In this document: piece after piece, positions 48,884 to 61,427 of the stretch
Numbering within the stretch: the first letter of the stretch is position 1
Layout of the letters: each line of letters starts with the position of its first letter
Made by a program: the position numbers and the translations under genes
Source of the DNA: Melampsora larici-populina 98AG31
Taxonomy: Eukaryota > Basidiomycota > Pucciniomycetes > Pucciniales > Melampsoraceae
Assembly: GCF_000204055.1 (NCBI RefSeq)
Contig: NW_006768777.1
Location: 1,158,026 to 1,222,025 of the forward strand
DNA: 64,000 bases
Reading direction: 5' to 3'
The notes under the pieces: generated by a model
What the model saw: the letters and a program-made list of their open reading frames with translations, nothing else
Databases searched by the model: none
What the model was told of the DNA's origin: nothing

Positions 48884-50839
48884 ATGCGTCCAGGACTACG
48901 TAGTAACGAGCAACCAGGTCAAGACGATGCTGCGTCACTTCCCTCACAGTCATACCCAAGCTCGGATTCGGAAGAAAACTATGCACCCCCTTCCAACCGA
49001 CGAGGACGCCAAACCCGTGGTGCCCAGCGAGGAGGCCATACTGGATCATCTGTTGCGCGTGTTGGACGTCAAAAGCGAACTAGAACAAACGATGAAAACG
49101 AACTCCCCCCCAACGATACTGACATCACAATGCCGGATCTCACTGATGAAATCAGTCTTGAGTCTGGTGAATCAGTCGCTCGCCCGACTCTTGACAACTT
49201 TCATGAACTTGGGGTCCAGTGGGGGGCAGTACGCGCAGAAGAAGTCTTATCTAGTGCCTCAATTCCCAAAAACAACCGGCCTTCGGCAACAGGCGTCTTT
49301 GAAGCGCAGGCTTTGCAAGCAGCCTACCAGTTGGACAAGACCATGCTATGCATAGTACTCAAATGCAGTCGGCATGTACTCGACGAGGCCTTGTAAGTCC
49401 AACGTCTTCCCATCAGACGACCAAATCTAGTTCCTTATCTGAAACACACCCACCTTACTTTTCCAGATTGGAAGGGCCGCTGGCTCGTGAACCCAACGCA
49501 TACACCAACTATCAAAAGTACAGTATACCAGCCACCACTACCCAGAGTGAGTCAACTTCCAATCTCATTAACCATTGCTCAAACCTAATGACACCTTACT
49601 TTGGATTTATTTGTCTGTAGTCCCAGCAAAGGGAGTATCTGAAGGGTTTGGTGAGCGAAACACTGTTGTCGGCAACACCTGGTCTACATACCTGGAAGAC
49701 GAGCAGAAAGTGTTCAGCCCTGAACTTTTCGAGCGATTGTGTGTCACCACAAGCGAAGCTTACGCACTAACTCAAACACCAAGGGGAATACCTTCTGTCG
49801 CAGATCAAGACACGTCCAAAGCACCAGCCCAACCAAAATCAAGCTTTAAACCGCTCAGCAATGAAGAGGTGACTACTTATGTTCCCATATTCAAGCGCCT
49901 CGTCAACCTAAACAAAGTCTCAGGCGATTTACACGAAGGTCGCCTCTGGAGACACAGTGCAAAATTTCGCTGTCGGAGCCGGGAACAACTCATGAAGCTC
50001 GAAATCAGTAAGGTGGCCCGCCAGGTCAGTCATCTAATCCTATTGCACTCGCTCATCCTATCACACTCGAATATGTAATAGTCCAAGACAAAACCTGATA
50101 TCGTGCATTGTATGTGTGTACCACCCTGTTACAGCTTCATGTCTTGAAGAATCAATTCAACCTCCAATTTCACCTGCTCCTAGCGTGCTGGAACCCTGAT
50201 ACCTCAACAACTCAAGCGCTTTTTCAGGACGAGCACACATCGTGCCAACGCTGGGTCCGTCAAGAGAAAAAGGTGCATCTCCTCGAGCGCTTTTCCTTCG
50301 AGGCAACTAAGGCTCCCGAACACCTCCGTTCCACAGAACAAACGCTGGGCACGACCAAGGCCCTGTCCGCTGGTGCACAACGTCAAGCGGAAAAGCGGAG
50401 TGAGCTTACACAAGCGCTCAATTCATTGATCAGTTAAGTCTTTCTCTCGATTTACCATTCTACAATTTCACGGCTGACCAACGAAAGGTTTTGGTATGTA
50501 GTTCCGTTCCTCACTCGCGGTGTACCAGGTCAAAGTGACGCCCACCCAAAAGTCCCCAAGTTGAAAGAAGGATTTGCTAGGAAGACGTTCCGTGGAGGAG
50601 TCAAACTGACTTTTCATCAAACCCCAGATAGTTTAGTCAGCGATGAGATGATAGCCAAGGGCCCTAGTCGGTTGTCAAACGAAGAAGTCCAGCTATGGCT
50701 TGACGACATCAACTTCGAGCGATACAAGATCATCAAGATTGCAACAGACAGCAAAAGGAAAAGGAAAGATGGTCTTACAGAAGCAGAAGCTGCACTTGAC
50801 GATGAAGAAACTGAACCTCAAGAGGGATTAACTAATTAA
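48884..50839 (+). CDS. Unrecognised protein, intact (542 aa, 5 exons)
   Basis: Exons 48884-49392, 49467-49546, 49621-50024, 50135-50432 and 50502-50839 join with consistent phases (1629 nt, no stop). The family is not recognised. The N-terminal 100 residues are Ser/Pro/Arg-rich and disordered, with RG motifs and a short acidic region. The centre is compact and conserved-looking: NAYTNYQKYSIPA, GFGERNTVVGNTWSTYLEDE, a TTYVPIFKRLVNL helix, then CWNPDTS and SCQRWV. The end is a charged Lys/Glu tail (KRKRKDGLTEAEAALDDEE) that resembles a nuclear localisation signal. The gene lies upstream of, and in the same direction as, the TET/JBP-like and KDZ genes. It could be a third component of the same mobile unit, but that is only inference from position. 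Confidence 0.75.
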
Positions 50840-51711
50840 AAACAATGAAGACAAAACCATTTGAACACAGGCAAGTTATAATTTGTACAGACTGAAGAGA
50901 CCCAAATTAAATAAATCTTTTACTTCTTTCTTTTTCAGTTTAAGCAGCTTAATTAGTTTTTCGACCGACTCATTGTAAAATTGACTTTTTGAAATCTCTT
51001 TTGGTTAGTCCCTGCAATATAGTGCCAATATGTGAAGTTTTATATTGCACTCTCACCTCAAACATAAATAAATATATATATGTCCATCCTTATCTTTTAA
51101 TTTTTTTCAATATTTGAAAAGTCATTGAAAGACGCATTTTCAACTTTATATGTTTTAAATTCTGGTTTCTTCTTCATCGTTTTTCAAAGTAGTGAAGATA
51201 GCTACCCAAAGCCAAGCTTGAATAATGGGGCGATTTTATAATGCAAAATGCTTTATATTGATTGCACTTGACCTTGATTGCACACACTGTATAATCAAAC
51301 CATAACCATACAAAGGATAAATCAACTGTCAAACAAATATCATAAAGCTTGTCGGTCTTAAAGCATCAGAACTCTGTTCGCTAGGGCGTAGGTTATTCAT
51401 TAAATCAGGGATTCATACATGGAGTATGTCTGAATCTTTGATGACTGTGCATGCATGCAATTGATGCATGCTCCAAATGCGTCTGTGAAGGGCCGAGGCG
51501 CACGCACGACCAAAGATTGCGTCCTCACCAATTTAAACCTATGTACCGGTACGGATGGAAGAGTACAGGTACCGGTACCGCGAAAAGAGATGATGTACCG
51601 GTACCGCTGTTGTCATTTTCTAAGCAAGTCACGTCTACACCCAGAACCGACCTTCAACAGTTGAACAACAGCACCACCCCAAACCTGCGCCACCTGCCGA
51701 CTCATTCCACC
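50840..51711. promoter_or_regulatory. Upstream region of the TET/JBP-like gene with repeated palindromes
   Basis: The 10-bp palindrome GTACCGGTAC occurs three times at exactly 26-bp spacing (51543, 51569, 51595). A TGCATGCATGCA...GATGCATGC palindrome lies at 51449-51470. These could be protein-binding sites or element sub-terminal repeats. The remaining sequence is AT-rich and non-coding. Confidence 0.4.
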
Positions 51712-54199
51712 ATGCAACAACTTCAAGCACCCCCTACACACACCACCAAAGGGCACATTTCACAAGCTATGGTTCGTTACTTCTCCTAGTCCTCTCTAAT
51801 GCGATATCTCTTGTGCCAGGAATCATCCATTCTTAGCCGGATCTCTGAACTTCATTCCTGTGTATCATGCATTCAAGGCATCCGGATGTGCTTCTGAATG
51901 CATGAAGCAAGAGGATCGTATTTCAACCAGAGCCCAAGCTAACTCATGTTTTTCCTTCATTTCATACACAACCCCAACTGGCTGACAAATCGACCTCAAA
52001 ACCTAGCCACTGGAAATCGACACAGGAAACGAATCAGAGCTCACCGACCTATCGGATCTAGAAGGAGCCGGCCCGCCCATCATCAGGTAAGCAGATCGGC
52101 TCCAACTTATCGGTCAAGATGCTTACTATTCCGCTCAAGATGCTTACTATTCCAAATCTTGCTATATGTTGAAGATCCCAAAGCGCTCCTCCTGCAAAAA
52201 AAACGAAAGTTGTTGCTAGTTTAAAACCATCTAAGACCAAGCGCCCTGGAAAGAAAGCCAAGCTTCGCACTCACGAGATTTCCAAGCACTTAAGGCCCGA
52301 TATCCCGGCTCATGAATTCCGTAGTGTGTATCGGCGTCGTTCCATGGTGGCTGACTATCTCAAGGGTGTTTTTGAGACTGCCAGGGTCATTCCTGTTGAC
52401 TTTGACATGGCGGTCGCGTTCTTCTTGCAACAAGTCAATCATCTCCAGCTTGGAGACATTCCTATAAGCGTCAACAAGGTCTTAGACAACTTCTCTCTTC
52501 TTGAACCCCTGAATGGTCGGCAAGACAGCATTCTTCAATGTGCTTATCACATCAAACAAACGCTCAACGAGTACGCCACTTGTCCTTCCGGCCCGAAGCC
52601 TTTCGCACTCCGATTTCCCAACCTCACTTCCCTGAACAACCTGGCCATCCAGCGCTCCATTTCGCCTGAAATCGTAGGAGAAGGCGAAGCAGTTATCTTT
52701 ATCGATCTGGCCGGTCGAGTTGCAGCTGTTGGTGTCCCACCAAAGGAACCGAGCCATCTTGCAAAGACGCTCAGTGGTTATGTAAGTCAAACATGCTATT
52801 TCACATCTCTTTTCCTGTGTGTCACTGATTATCATTTTGTCTTATCATCGTTTTATCTTCCACTGCTACTGCTGATCTCTATAGAAACGTGGTCGCATTG
52901 CTTTCGATGGCGCTGCTGAAGTCCACGATCTCACCCCTTTCATCGGCCCGATGACGTTTGAAACGTTCACCCTCACGTCTCATCCGCCTCGTCCAAATGC
53001 ACAGAGTCCATTTCAGGTATCTGAACAAGCTAGCATTCTACTCAGTGGTGCGGATAACAGGTTCATAGAAGTCCCTGGTACGCTCAATGGAGCTTTACCT
53101 TCGCAGGCCGTTGGGTACGGACGATATTCTGTAGGTGATTCCTAATTGTTCAACGAACCTTTGTTGAACAATTGCTCCATTTCTAAACCTAAGATGGTTG
53201 TGCTGATTGCACCAATTTCTTGTCTTTATGCGTAGAACCTAGCCACTGGCATGTCAGACACGCAATTGAGATTGGGCGCAAATCGCCAGGGGCATCCTTT
53301 ATCTGGGTGGGATAAAGCCGACATCAGCCATTACAACCTTCCTTACATTATTCAGATGGGTAAGGAACACGCATATAAGCGTGAGGATCACGCGCGTATG
53401 GATTCTGAGCTCCTATGGTACCTTGAAATGGGAAGGCTCATCATCAAAGCTTTCCAGCCCGATTCTTACTCGGCTGCAATGAGGGCGCTACGCGTGATTG
53501 TCACCAAAGGAACGCCAGCTGCGGCTCGCGAAGTGAAGGATCTGGTGAACCCTGTCGGTATTGGTATGTTAAGCTTGCTCTTGATAATGTTCAAGACTCT
53601 GGCTAACATTCACTTGTGCATATTCCAGGCAGGCACACGATGTTCGGTATGCAGGTCGATCACCATCGTGATGGCAACAACACAAATTTGTTTGCCTCCG
53701 CTAACTTCTTTGGCGAAAACTATGGGGGGGCGAATTAATCCTCAACTATCTGGGCTATGCGCTTCATGGAGGACCCGGTTATTCCGTTCATGGTGCTTTC
53801 GACATACTCATGCATGGAGTTGGACAAATCACCCGACTCCCAAACCGCGGCGATTGTCCACCTCAAAGGATCTGCATGGCAATCTATAGCCATGCAGACG
53901 TTTTCGCTGGTGCTGCTCGATTTTCTGGAATGCACCAAAATCCTAAGGTCTTCAGTGACCACAACCTTTGGATCCCATTTTATCCAGCAGGTTTTTTGCT
54001 CTCACGATCACTGACAATATTTGAAGACGAAAAAAAGCGCTTGAAAGAGAAATATCGAGATGAGGTTCGAGTATACCAGGCTGCAAAAGAGGCAGCGGAG
54101 GAGGCAGCAAATAAGGCACATGAAGCACGTGAGGCTGCAGGTGCATTGAATTTAGCTCACTCATACCCAAATCACCCTTTTTCCAAGCGTTCCTGCTAA
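51712..54199 (+). CDS. TET/JBP-like 2-oxoglutarate/Fe(II) dioxygenase, one frameshift
   Basis: Likely oxidises 5-methylcytosine or thymine in DNA. Exons that fit are 52007-52086, 52175-52781, 52885-53130, 53236-53563 and 53629-54199; the first exon(s), from about 51712, are uncertain. A basic Lys/Pro-rich N-terminal segment leads to a large helical domain. The catalytic core is in the last exon. DHHRDGNN is the HxD iron-ligand motif. FFGENYGG(G)ELILNYLGYALHGG, GAFDILMHGVGQI (distal His) and PQRICMAIYSH (2-oxoglutarate-binding Arg) follow. The frame breaks inside the G7 run at 53724-53730: one more G would restore GGELIL. The C-terminus is an Ala/Glu/Lys coiled coil. Either this copy is recently dead or the homopolymer is mis-sequenced. 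It could alternatively belong to a related fungal 2OG-Fe(II) family. Confidence 0.65.
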
Positions 54200-54375
54200 A
54201 ATACTAAAGAATCATATAAACTTGTTATTCCTAGCGTCTCTACTAAAATAGAATCATCTTATGTTGTTCTTCCAAGCGTCTCTACTGCTACTAAAATAAT
54301 AAAGATTTATATTACCTTTGTTGTCCAAGCGTTTTTACTAAAATAATAAAGATTCATGTGACCTTGTGGTTGGAA
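54182..54375. repeat. Degenerate tandem repeat, about 55-60 bp, 4 copies
   Basis: The block CCAAGCGT(C/T)(T/C)CTACTAAAATAATAAAGATT..., followed by a CTTGTTGT-type segment, is repeated four times across the end of the TET/JBP-like gene. A fifth weak copy lies near 54520. The first copy overlaps the stop codon. Confidence 0.6.
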
Positions 54376-56239
54376 CAGTTTCAAGTGAAACTGTTTTTGA
54401 TTGTTTCTTGATTGTTGGTGTTACATTCTTTGTTGATTGTATGGTGATGATACTTATCTCCCATCTCCAAATAATTCAGACCAAAGTGAGCAGTTGCAAT
54501 ATTATAGCTTACCTTTGGTTTTCAAGCGTGTGTTTTAAAATAAGCATGTATCGCTTTTTTGAAATCCCATGGATGACATGATTTTGTGAACCAATGTTGC
54601 AAAGTTAAACTTGAGCATTTATTTGACTCATTCAAAGATAAGCATATGTAGAATTTGGTCCAAACCAAATCATCACTTGATGGTTTATTTTATTCTTGTA
54701 TCACAATGCAAGTTTACTTGATTGAAAACAGGCTGAAATCATCAATATCCATTGGGAGTGATGCAACATGCTCATCATCAGTATTTGACATCATTTTGGA
54801 ATCATAAAGCAATGTTAAGAGGAAAAATTGTTCATGATGGATTTTTCATAATCACAACGCAACACATTAAAGGAAATGATGGGAGCTTTGACATTCACCA
54901 TTATACATTCACCATTATATCTCTTAAGTCTGGTGATCATTTCAATTGTATAGTAATACTCACAGTACTTCTAATATAAATGCAAGTCACTCTCCAACAT
55001 TAAATAAATAATGCAAAAAGATCAATCACAGTGAAACATCAAGACTCTTTGGTGATCATGAAAGAATGTGGCTGCAGGTGGGTCAATTTGGGTCAAACTC
55101 TAATTCCCACTAAAGTTTGTAGATATTAAGCGCATCCAAACATGCAAAGATTTGTTCATGTTCATCTTGCTACACCAATTGCATGGTGCCGAGATGGCCA
55201 ATATCCTCATCTTACATTTGCTCCAAGAGCCTCAAAAATACAATATAACTGTCAGTCGAGCGGATTTAGCTGAAGTCACAATGGAACATCTTTTATATTT
55301 GGCTATATATTCAGCATGTTACTCAAAGTGCTCACCAAAATGGGACTTTACTCGATTCAAGCAGTTTCATTTCCAGCATTATTTATATGTATGGATGCCA
55401 TAGGAATTCAAGACTTCGAATTTATTAAATCTATCAGAACCTTTGAAAGCTGGTGTCATTCAATATTGGTTCTTCATTGTTCAATATTGTATGTACGTTG
55501 CGGAAAAAACTTAATGATACAAAACATATGATGAAGATATTTAAATGCAGCGAAACATCATAAAACTTCGGTCGGTGAGCATAAATAGCATTAAATTGAA
55601 TTGCCATGTGGGAAGCGGCGATAAGATCATGTGTGGTACAGCTCATAGTTCGTCGACATGAAGTCCTCGTGTGACTTGCAAAGTTCTTGCATCCAGAGCA
55701 CCAAACACAAGCTATCGGCGCATCGCTAACGTTGTTAATTCACCTGAGTACTGCCTTCCTTGTGGGTTGTGTTGTTGAATCATTCTCCTCGACTGAACTG
55801 CAAGTGTTCTTGCGAACCAAACGAGTCAAGGAATGATATCACTGAAATGATCTCGCCACCACCACGAAACCGATTCACTTGGATTTGCTATCATGAATAA
55901 GAATTCAGGATGCTACCTGATATATCAACTTTAAATTACCAATTTACTTTCACTTATTCCATGCACCACACCGGCCCCATCATTGTATCAGCAACTCAAC
56001 CACAAGGTCACAAGGTGTTTAAGTTATAGTCACTTGGCAATTATCTCTCAGCGAACTTGGCAATCCAGAAGTAACCGAGTCGACGACTGATCTCACTGAA
56101 ATGATACCACCTCCACCACGAGACCGATTCACTTCATTTTCAATTTGCCATCATGAATTTCTACCTAACCTCATATTCCTTTTGGAACCGAACCAAATCA
56201 ATATAAAACAACGAAAATTTATGCCTAGTTTTATGATAT
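54376..56239. other. AT-rich spacer, no gene recognised
   Basis: Short ORFs (up to 85 codons) on both strands without protein character. A related block around ACTGAAATGAT...CC(A/T)CCACCACGA...CCGATTCACTT occurs twice, at about 55840 and 56095. Confidence 0.4.
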
Positions 56240-57300
56240 ACAATCATTTACCATTTCATTTGAGCGAATCATTCCAAGATAATCATGATATATAATCATT
56301 TAATCAATTCTAGAGAATCAATTCAAGAAATATCATTGTTCGAGTTCAGGATCATGATATATAATCATTTAATCAATTCCAGATAATCAATTCATGATAT
56401 ACATTTATATAATTCAAGATATGTCATTGTTCGAGTTCAGGATCATGATATATAATCATTTAATCAATTCTAGATAATCAATTCAACATATATCATTGTT
56501 CGAGTTCAGGTTCATGATATATAATCATTTAATCAATTCCAGATAATCAATTCATGATATACATTTATATAATTCAAGATATGTCATTGTTCGAGTTCAG
56601 GATCATGATATATAATCATTTAATCAATTCTAGATAATCAATTCAACATATATCATTGTTCGAGTTCAGGATCATGATATATAATCATTTAATCAATTCC
56701 AGATAATCAATTCAAGATATACATTTATATAACAAGTTTTATGATATATAATCACTGTTCGAGTTCAGGATGGTAGCTAGACTCGATTTCCTTTGGGGAT
56801 CAAATCAAGATAAACAAATCAAGATATATATTCAATTATATATATTGTTATAATCATTTACCAATCCATTTTAGCGAATCAAATCAAGATATTTACTTCT
56901 ATATATATGTTCTTTCATATACAAGTGATCAACATTTACCAAATCAATTTAGCGAATGCAATCAACATATAAGTTCATTTATATAAGAAGTTCAATTCAA
57001 CATATACAATTATATAACAAGTTTTATGATATATAATCACTGTTTGAGTTCAGGATGCTAGCCAGACTCGATTTCCTTTGGGGATCAAATCAAGATAAAC
57101 AAATCAAGATATATATTCAATTATATCTCATGTTATAATCATTTACCAATCTATTCCAGCGAATCAAATCAAGATATTTACTTCTATATATATGTTCTTT
57201 CATATACAAGTGATCAACATTTACCAAATCAATTTAGCGAATGCAATCAACATATAAGTTCATTTATATAAGAAGTTTTATGATATATAATCAACTATCA
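56240..57300. repeat. AT-rich satellite array with higher-order structure
   Basis: CGAGTTCAGG recurs at 56341, 56432, 56501, 56592, 56661 and 56760, that is spacings of 91, 69, 91, 69 and 99. Together these make a 160-bp higher-order unit repeated twice. Each contains ATGATATATAATCATTTAATCAATTC. A second, longer unit beginning AAGTTTTATGATATATAATCA follows at 56734, 57019 and 57273 (about 285 and 254 bp). Both levels share the AATCAATTC/GATATA core. Confidence 0.8.
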
Positions 57301-57846
57301 ACTTTTATTGAAACAATCGAAGAATGATCTATTATATTTCCTTCATGTGTGTTATTATTGACACTTCCTTCAAGTTTCCAATGAAAACAATACGATTTAA
57401 TAATATAATGATATCTTATTATATGCTTCTGCGTTTGTCCTAGAAGTTGGCCTTAGTATCAAAGATATACCATGTTACATTCAAACTACCCTTTGGCTGA
57501 AGATATGCGCGAAACAATGGGCAGTGAGTTTCTCATGTAATTCTTTCATGAAACGGATCATGACATTGACTTATTCATGAATTGATGCACCAGTTGTATA
57601 ATGCAGTGACCATCATACAAGGGACGATAACATAACATCATATGGGAATATGCATTACATCTCGGATCGGTTACCTTGCTTTGTTTTCCCGAAAGGCGGG
57701 TTGAACCCCGATGTGTACAGTTGTGGCCAACGGATCAAACTTTGGCAAGAAACCGATGAGTAAAGGGGTTTGTGATATCCTTACCGCAATTTGTTTTTGA
57801 CATTTCTCATCCACACTCATCCATTTTCGCTCATATATAACTGATC
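57301..57846 (+). promoter_or_regulatory. Upstream region of the KDZ transposase gene
   Basis: No coding signal. A TATATAA box lies at about 57834-57840, only a few bases before the first ATG at 57847. That makes the second in-frame ATG (57874) an alternative start. Confidence 0.35.
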
Positions 57847-60800
57847 ATGGTTTCTATTCGCATTATTCGGGGGATGAACACTCGACCAAAACAGCCTAAG
57901 CCTGTAACGAATCGTCAGCGCGAACTGGTAGCTCAACAAGCACGCGAACTCGAGCAAGCCTTAAAGGCCAATGCTGCACTGCAGAGAAGGCTGACGCTTT
58001 TGGAGCAACGCCTGGCCGAGCGGGCTAGAATTGACATCCCACGTCCGGGATACAAAATACCTTTTGATCAACCCATGTTTCCCCCCCATCCTGACCCATT
58101 GGATGACCCTGAAGGAGTCGAAGACGACGACGATGACCGTAACAACTATGTGATAGACCCCCTTGAATTCATGCCGAGGCCACCGGCACTTCCTAATCAA
58201 CCCGAAGACCCGGTAATACTTGGATTGCGACGAGATCTACATCTTCGAAACCGGCTGATTCACGAGGAACGATGGGCATGGCAATACGCCATCATGTTAC
58301 CTACGTTTCTGCGGTGTCGATTGCTAACTTCCAACTGGGGTAATCATGCAAATTGGGACCACGACTTTCGAGGACCATGCAACTGTTCCAATGCGACTGA
58401 GCGCGAGGTTGACCTTGTGGATGTTATGAGTTAGCAAACCACGAGTTCACTGCGATCAACAAGATACTGACGGATTTTTTACAGGTAGGCAACGTGTCAA
58501 GATAAGGTTTTGCAAACGGTGTGATCCATCCGACATGGTCAGGCTGTTACTAATGGGTTACATTGGGGCGTCTCCAGTTCGTCCTGAAACCGCATTTTCA
58601 GTACGATTGATGGTGCATCACCATGCTATATGGCTAAGATGCGCTGTTCCAACCCAAGGTTTCTGCGAGGCGTTGGACGATATCCTAGATTCGTTCAGCC
58701 CACTCATTCTCTGTCGCAAAACCTTACAAGTAAGTTATCACCATCTGCCTAGTTAGTGGCCGCTCTGAACTGACATGACTTGCAGCCGCGAGACTGGCGC
58801 ATCCCATTTACCGATTCAATAGACACATATCGCGCCATTCTACTGCAAATCAGAACCCTCGAATATCAAAAGATGGAACTATCCGAATTAGGTATCCTTG
58901 CGGCGAACTGCCCTAAGTGCTTTGGGCCTCCCGTGGGTATCACAAGGCCTGAAGAGCCCGATGTGACAATTTGTTTGGATGGAAACTTTCAGCATCGTCG
59001 GCATGCAAAAGCCAGTGTCACCATACCTGGATCTCAGCCTCCCCGACCCGATATCTTCTTGGATCCAAAGGCAGTTCAACACATGGCACGGCAATGGAAT
59101 CGGTCTCAAGCTCAAGATGGTGAGGATGAAGAAGTGGTCCGTTTCATTAATAACATGAATGATGAGTGGATGGATCTGATGAATCCATATATACAGGACC
59201 AGTGTACTGAAGCGCACAAAGCGGCCGATGATGGCCGAGGTAAAGGATATTTCAAAAACATGGATGAGTCGGGGTTGATTGGCATGGCGTGTCGTCACGA
59301 CCATCTCTTGCAATACATCAATTTGACGCAGAGTGGTGAGAAGTATGTGACTCTCCTCACCTTTTTGGTTGTTTACATATCATCAATATGAGGCTGACTA
59401 TTACTGTTGTAGATCTTATTACGCACTTGCAATGATCAAGTGGATCCTTGATATCCTAGCCCACAACCGCGAACATACCAATAAAGTCCTGGTCTTATAC
59501 GACATTGGATGCAATTTGGACAAATCCATTAAGAATGTAATTGTATACTGATGAATGAAGTATAATGAAGATTTCAACTGACTAACTGACTTTGGACTTT
59601 GATTTTGCTAGCGTAATTTCTTTCCTGACGAGCGAGCAGCGAATCGATTGAGGCTTGCGACGGCTTTGTTCCATTCTTATGCGCACAATTGGGGGTGTCA
59701 GCTCGAGTACAACCCTCGGCTTTTACCAGGTACGGGTAAATCGAACGGCGAAGGGCTGGAACGGGTATGGTTCAAGAACTCCCGTTTGATCAAGCCTAAC
59801 CGATATGCAACCAAACAGCGGCGCTTGGTAAGCCTGGATTTATGGACTTCCCATCAGAACATCGTCCAGAGGGATCGAGCAGGTCAGTTAAGTAAGTGTG
59901 TGATTCCAATCCCATAGACAAAACTAACACCGTTGACTCTCAATAACCAAAGTGTCGTACATGGCCTCACAAACGGAAAAGTATAAGGCCGAGCTTGTTC
60001 AAGCACAGGCGATTTTAGGAAGGCTTGCGCGGGCAAATGCCACTCATACAACAGATTATTTCGAGCAACAATGGGAGCGACAGCGGGAAATCCAATTGCG
60101 AGCAATCAACGTGAGAGTCAAAGAGAAACGAGAACGACTCAAGGTGCTCCTCAAGCTAGAGGAGAACATGCTTGAGGCTCGGTGAGTTCCATCTATCATG
60201 ATATCACTTTTGCAATGAGCTGAGAGTGTCTGACCAACTGCTTTACAATGGGACTGTAGTCAGGAGATGGCCGACCTTGACGCTATCCATGCGCCCATTA
60301 GAACTCAGGAACAACAGCATGAACTGACAAATTTGCCTTTGTCTTTGGCAAATTTGGAGGCGCAAATACAAGATGTTGCGGAGGAGCTGGGTAATGCTGA
60401 GCTTTTGAATGCTCGGGGTGGTGAAGGTTTGTTTCATAACATTACGTGCCGATTTTTTGTTTTGCTTATAACAGACTGATATATGGGGTTCGATTTGTGT
60501 GGTTGTAGATGGCCAAATCAAGGCGTGTCTCGTGGTGCAGGTGGCGCTGGGTCTGTTGTACGAAGCGAAGTTCGATGTCATCCAGCAAGAAGCTGATGCC
60601 AAGAATAAGACAGGTGAACGATATAATCTTACTTTATCCACTTTGATCGCATTATCGCACTAATATCTATGATACAATTTGACAAGGTGCAAAACAGCAG
60701 CCTCGCAATGAACAGCTCCGCGCAAAGAAGCATGGCATCTTGAAAAAGAAGACTGCAACCTATCTACGACATGCAACTAAGTACAACATTCGGTTTGAAC

Positions 60801-61427
60801 CAGCACAGAGGCTGCTCGAACCTACTTTTGAGGAGGTTCTGGGAATGGATCTACTTGATCCATTCTGGAATGCGGGTGCATTGAATCACCCTGACGAGCC
60901 ATGGGCCAGTTGCAAGAGCACCAAAGAAGGGATTGTAGCATTTCGTAGTCAGAGATCATGTGAAGAAGAATTGCGGTGTTTAGGGCGAGAGTGTAGACAA
61001 CTCATGTTGTGGGGGATCGACTATCAATCGCGCGTTGTTAGAGCAAAGCCAAATGCGGCTGAAGGTAAATCTTTGCTTCATCTGACATTCAATATCATCG
61101 CATTGGACACTATTGATACATTATTGATACATTCTTTGTCCAGGCCACGATCAACAGCTTGAATGGGAGTCTCTGCATAGTGGACTCGCCAAACGTACAT
61201 GTCGGCTTTGGAAGCGATGGGACAACGCTTTGGTCAAAATTTTGCATTCTACAGCTCAATATGTAGAAGGAAGTAATGCTCTAGATGTGAACCTATTACA
61301 GGACTGGACAGGAATGGTTGCTGCGACAGCGGGACAATGGGAAGCCGTATTAGGTGTTAGAATCATCTGGGTGGAGGAGCAAGGTCATGGGGAGGCAGGT
61401 GGTGCGGAGGATGAGGAGGATGAATGA
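57847..61427 (+). CDS. KDZ-family transposase, intact (983 aa, 10 exons)
   Basis: Transposase of the Kyakuja-Dileera-Zisupton superfamily of basidiomycete DNA transposons. Exons: 57847-58429, 58485-58729, 58786-59342, 59413-59536, 59612-59891, 59953-60181, 60260-60426, 60509-60613, 60687-61064 and 61144-61427; 2952 nt, no stops, all phases agree. An N-terminal coiled coil is followed by a CxC-type zinc cluster (CNC near 178-180, CKRC near 204-207). It leads into GYIGASPVRPETAFSVRL, the KDZ-associated cysteine-cluster (CxC1) signature. RNase H-fold catalytic motifs are ICLDGNFQHRRHA (Asp about 341), VLYDIGCNLD (Asp about 492) and HNWGCQLEYNPRLLPGTG...NGEGLERVW (Glu about 550). A long helical coiled coil (about 600-760) and an acidic C-terminus finish the protein. 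The coding region looks complete and free of lesions, so this copy may have been active recently. I could not find terminal inverted repeats. Confidence 0.9.

Noticed and set aside
51451..51789. 112-codon plus-strand ORF as an independent gene
   Set aside because: Its first half is made of the GTACCGGTAC palindromes and low-complexity sequence. Only the part from about 51712 may be the first exon of the dioxygenase gene.
53735..53962. Minus-strand ORF opposite the dioxygenase core
   Set aside because: Antisense shadow of the catalytic exon.
56240..57300. CRISPR-like array
   Set aside because: The repeats are AT-rich, of unequal spacing and without unique spacers, and the genome is eukaryotic. 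It is a satellite.
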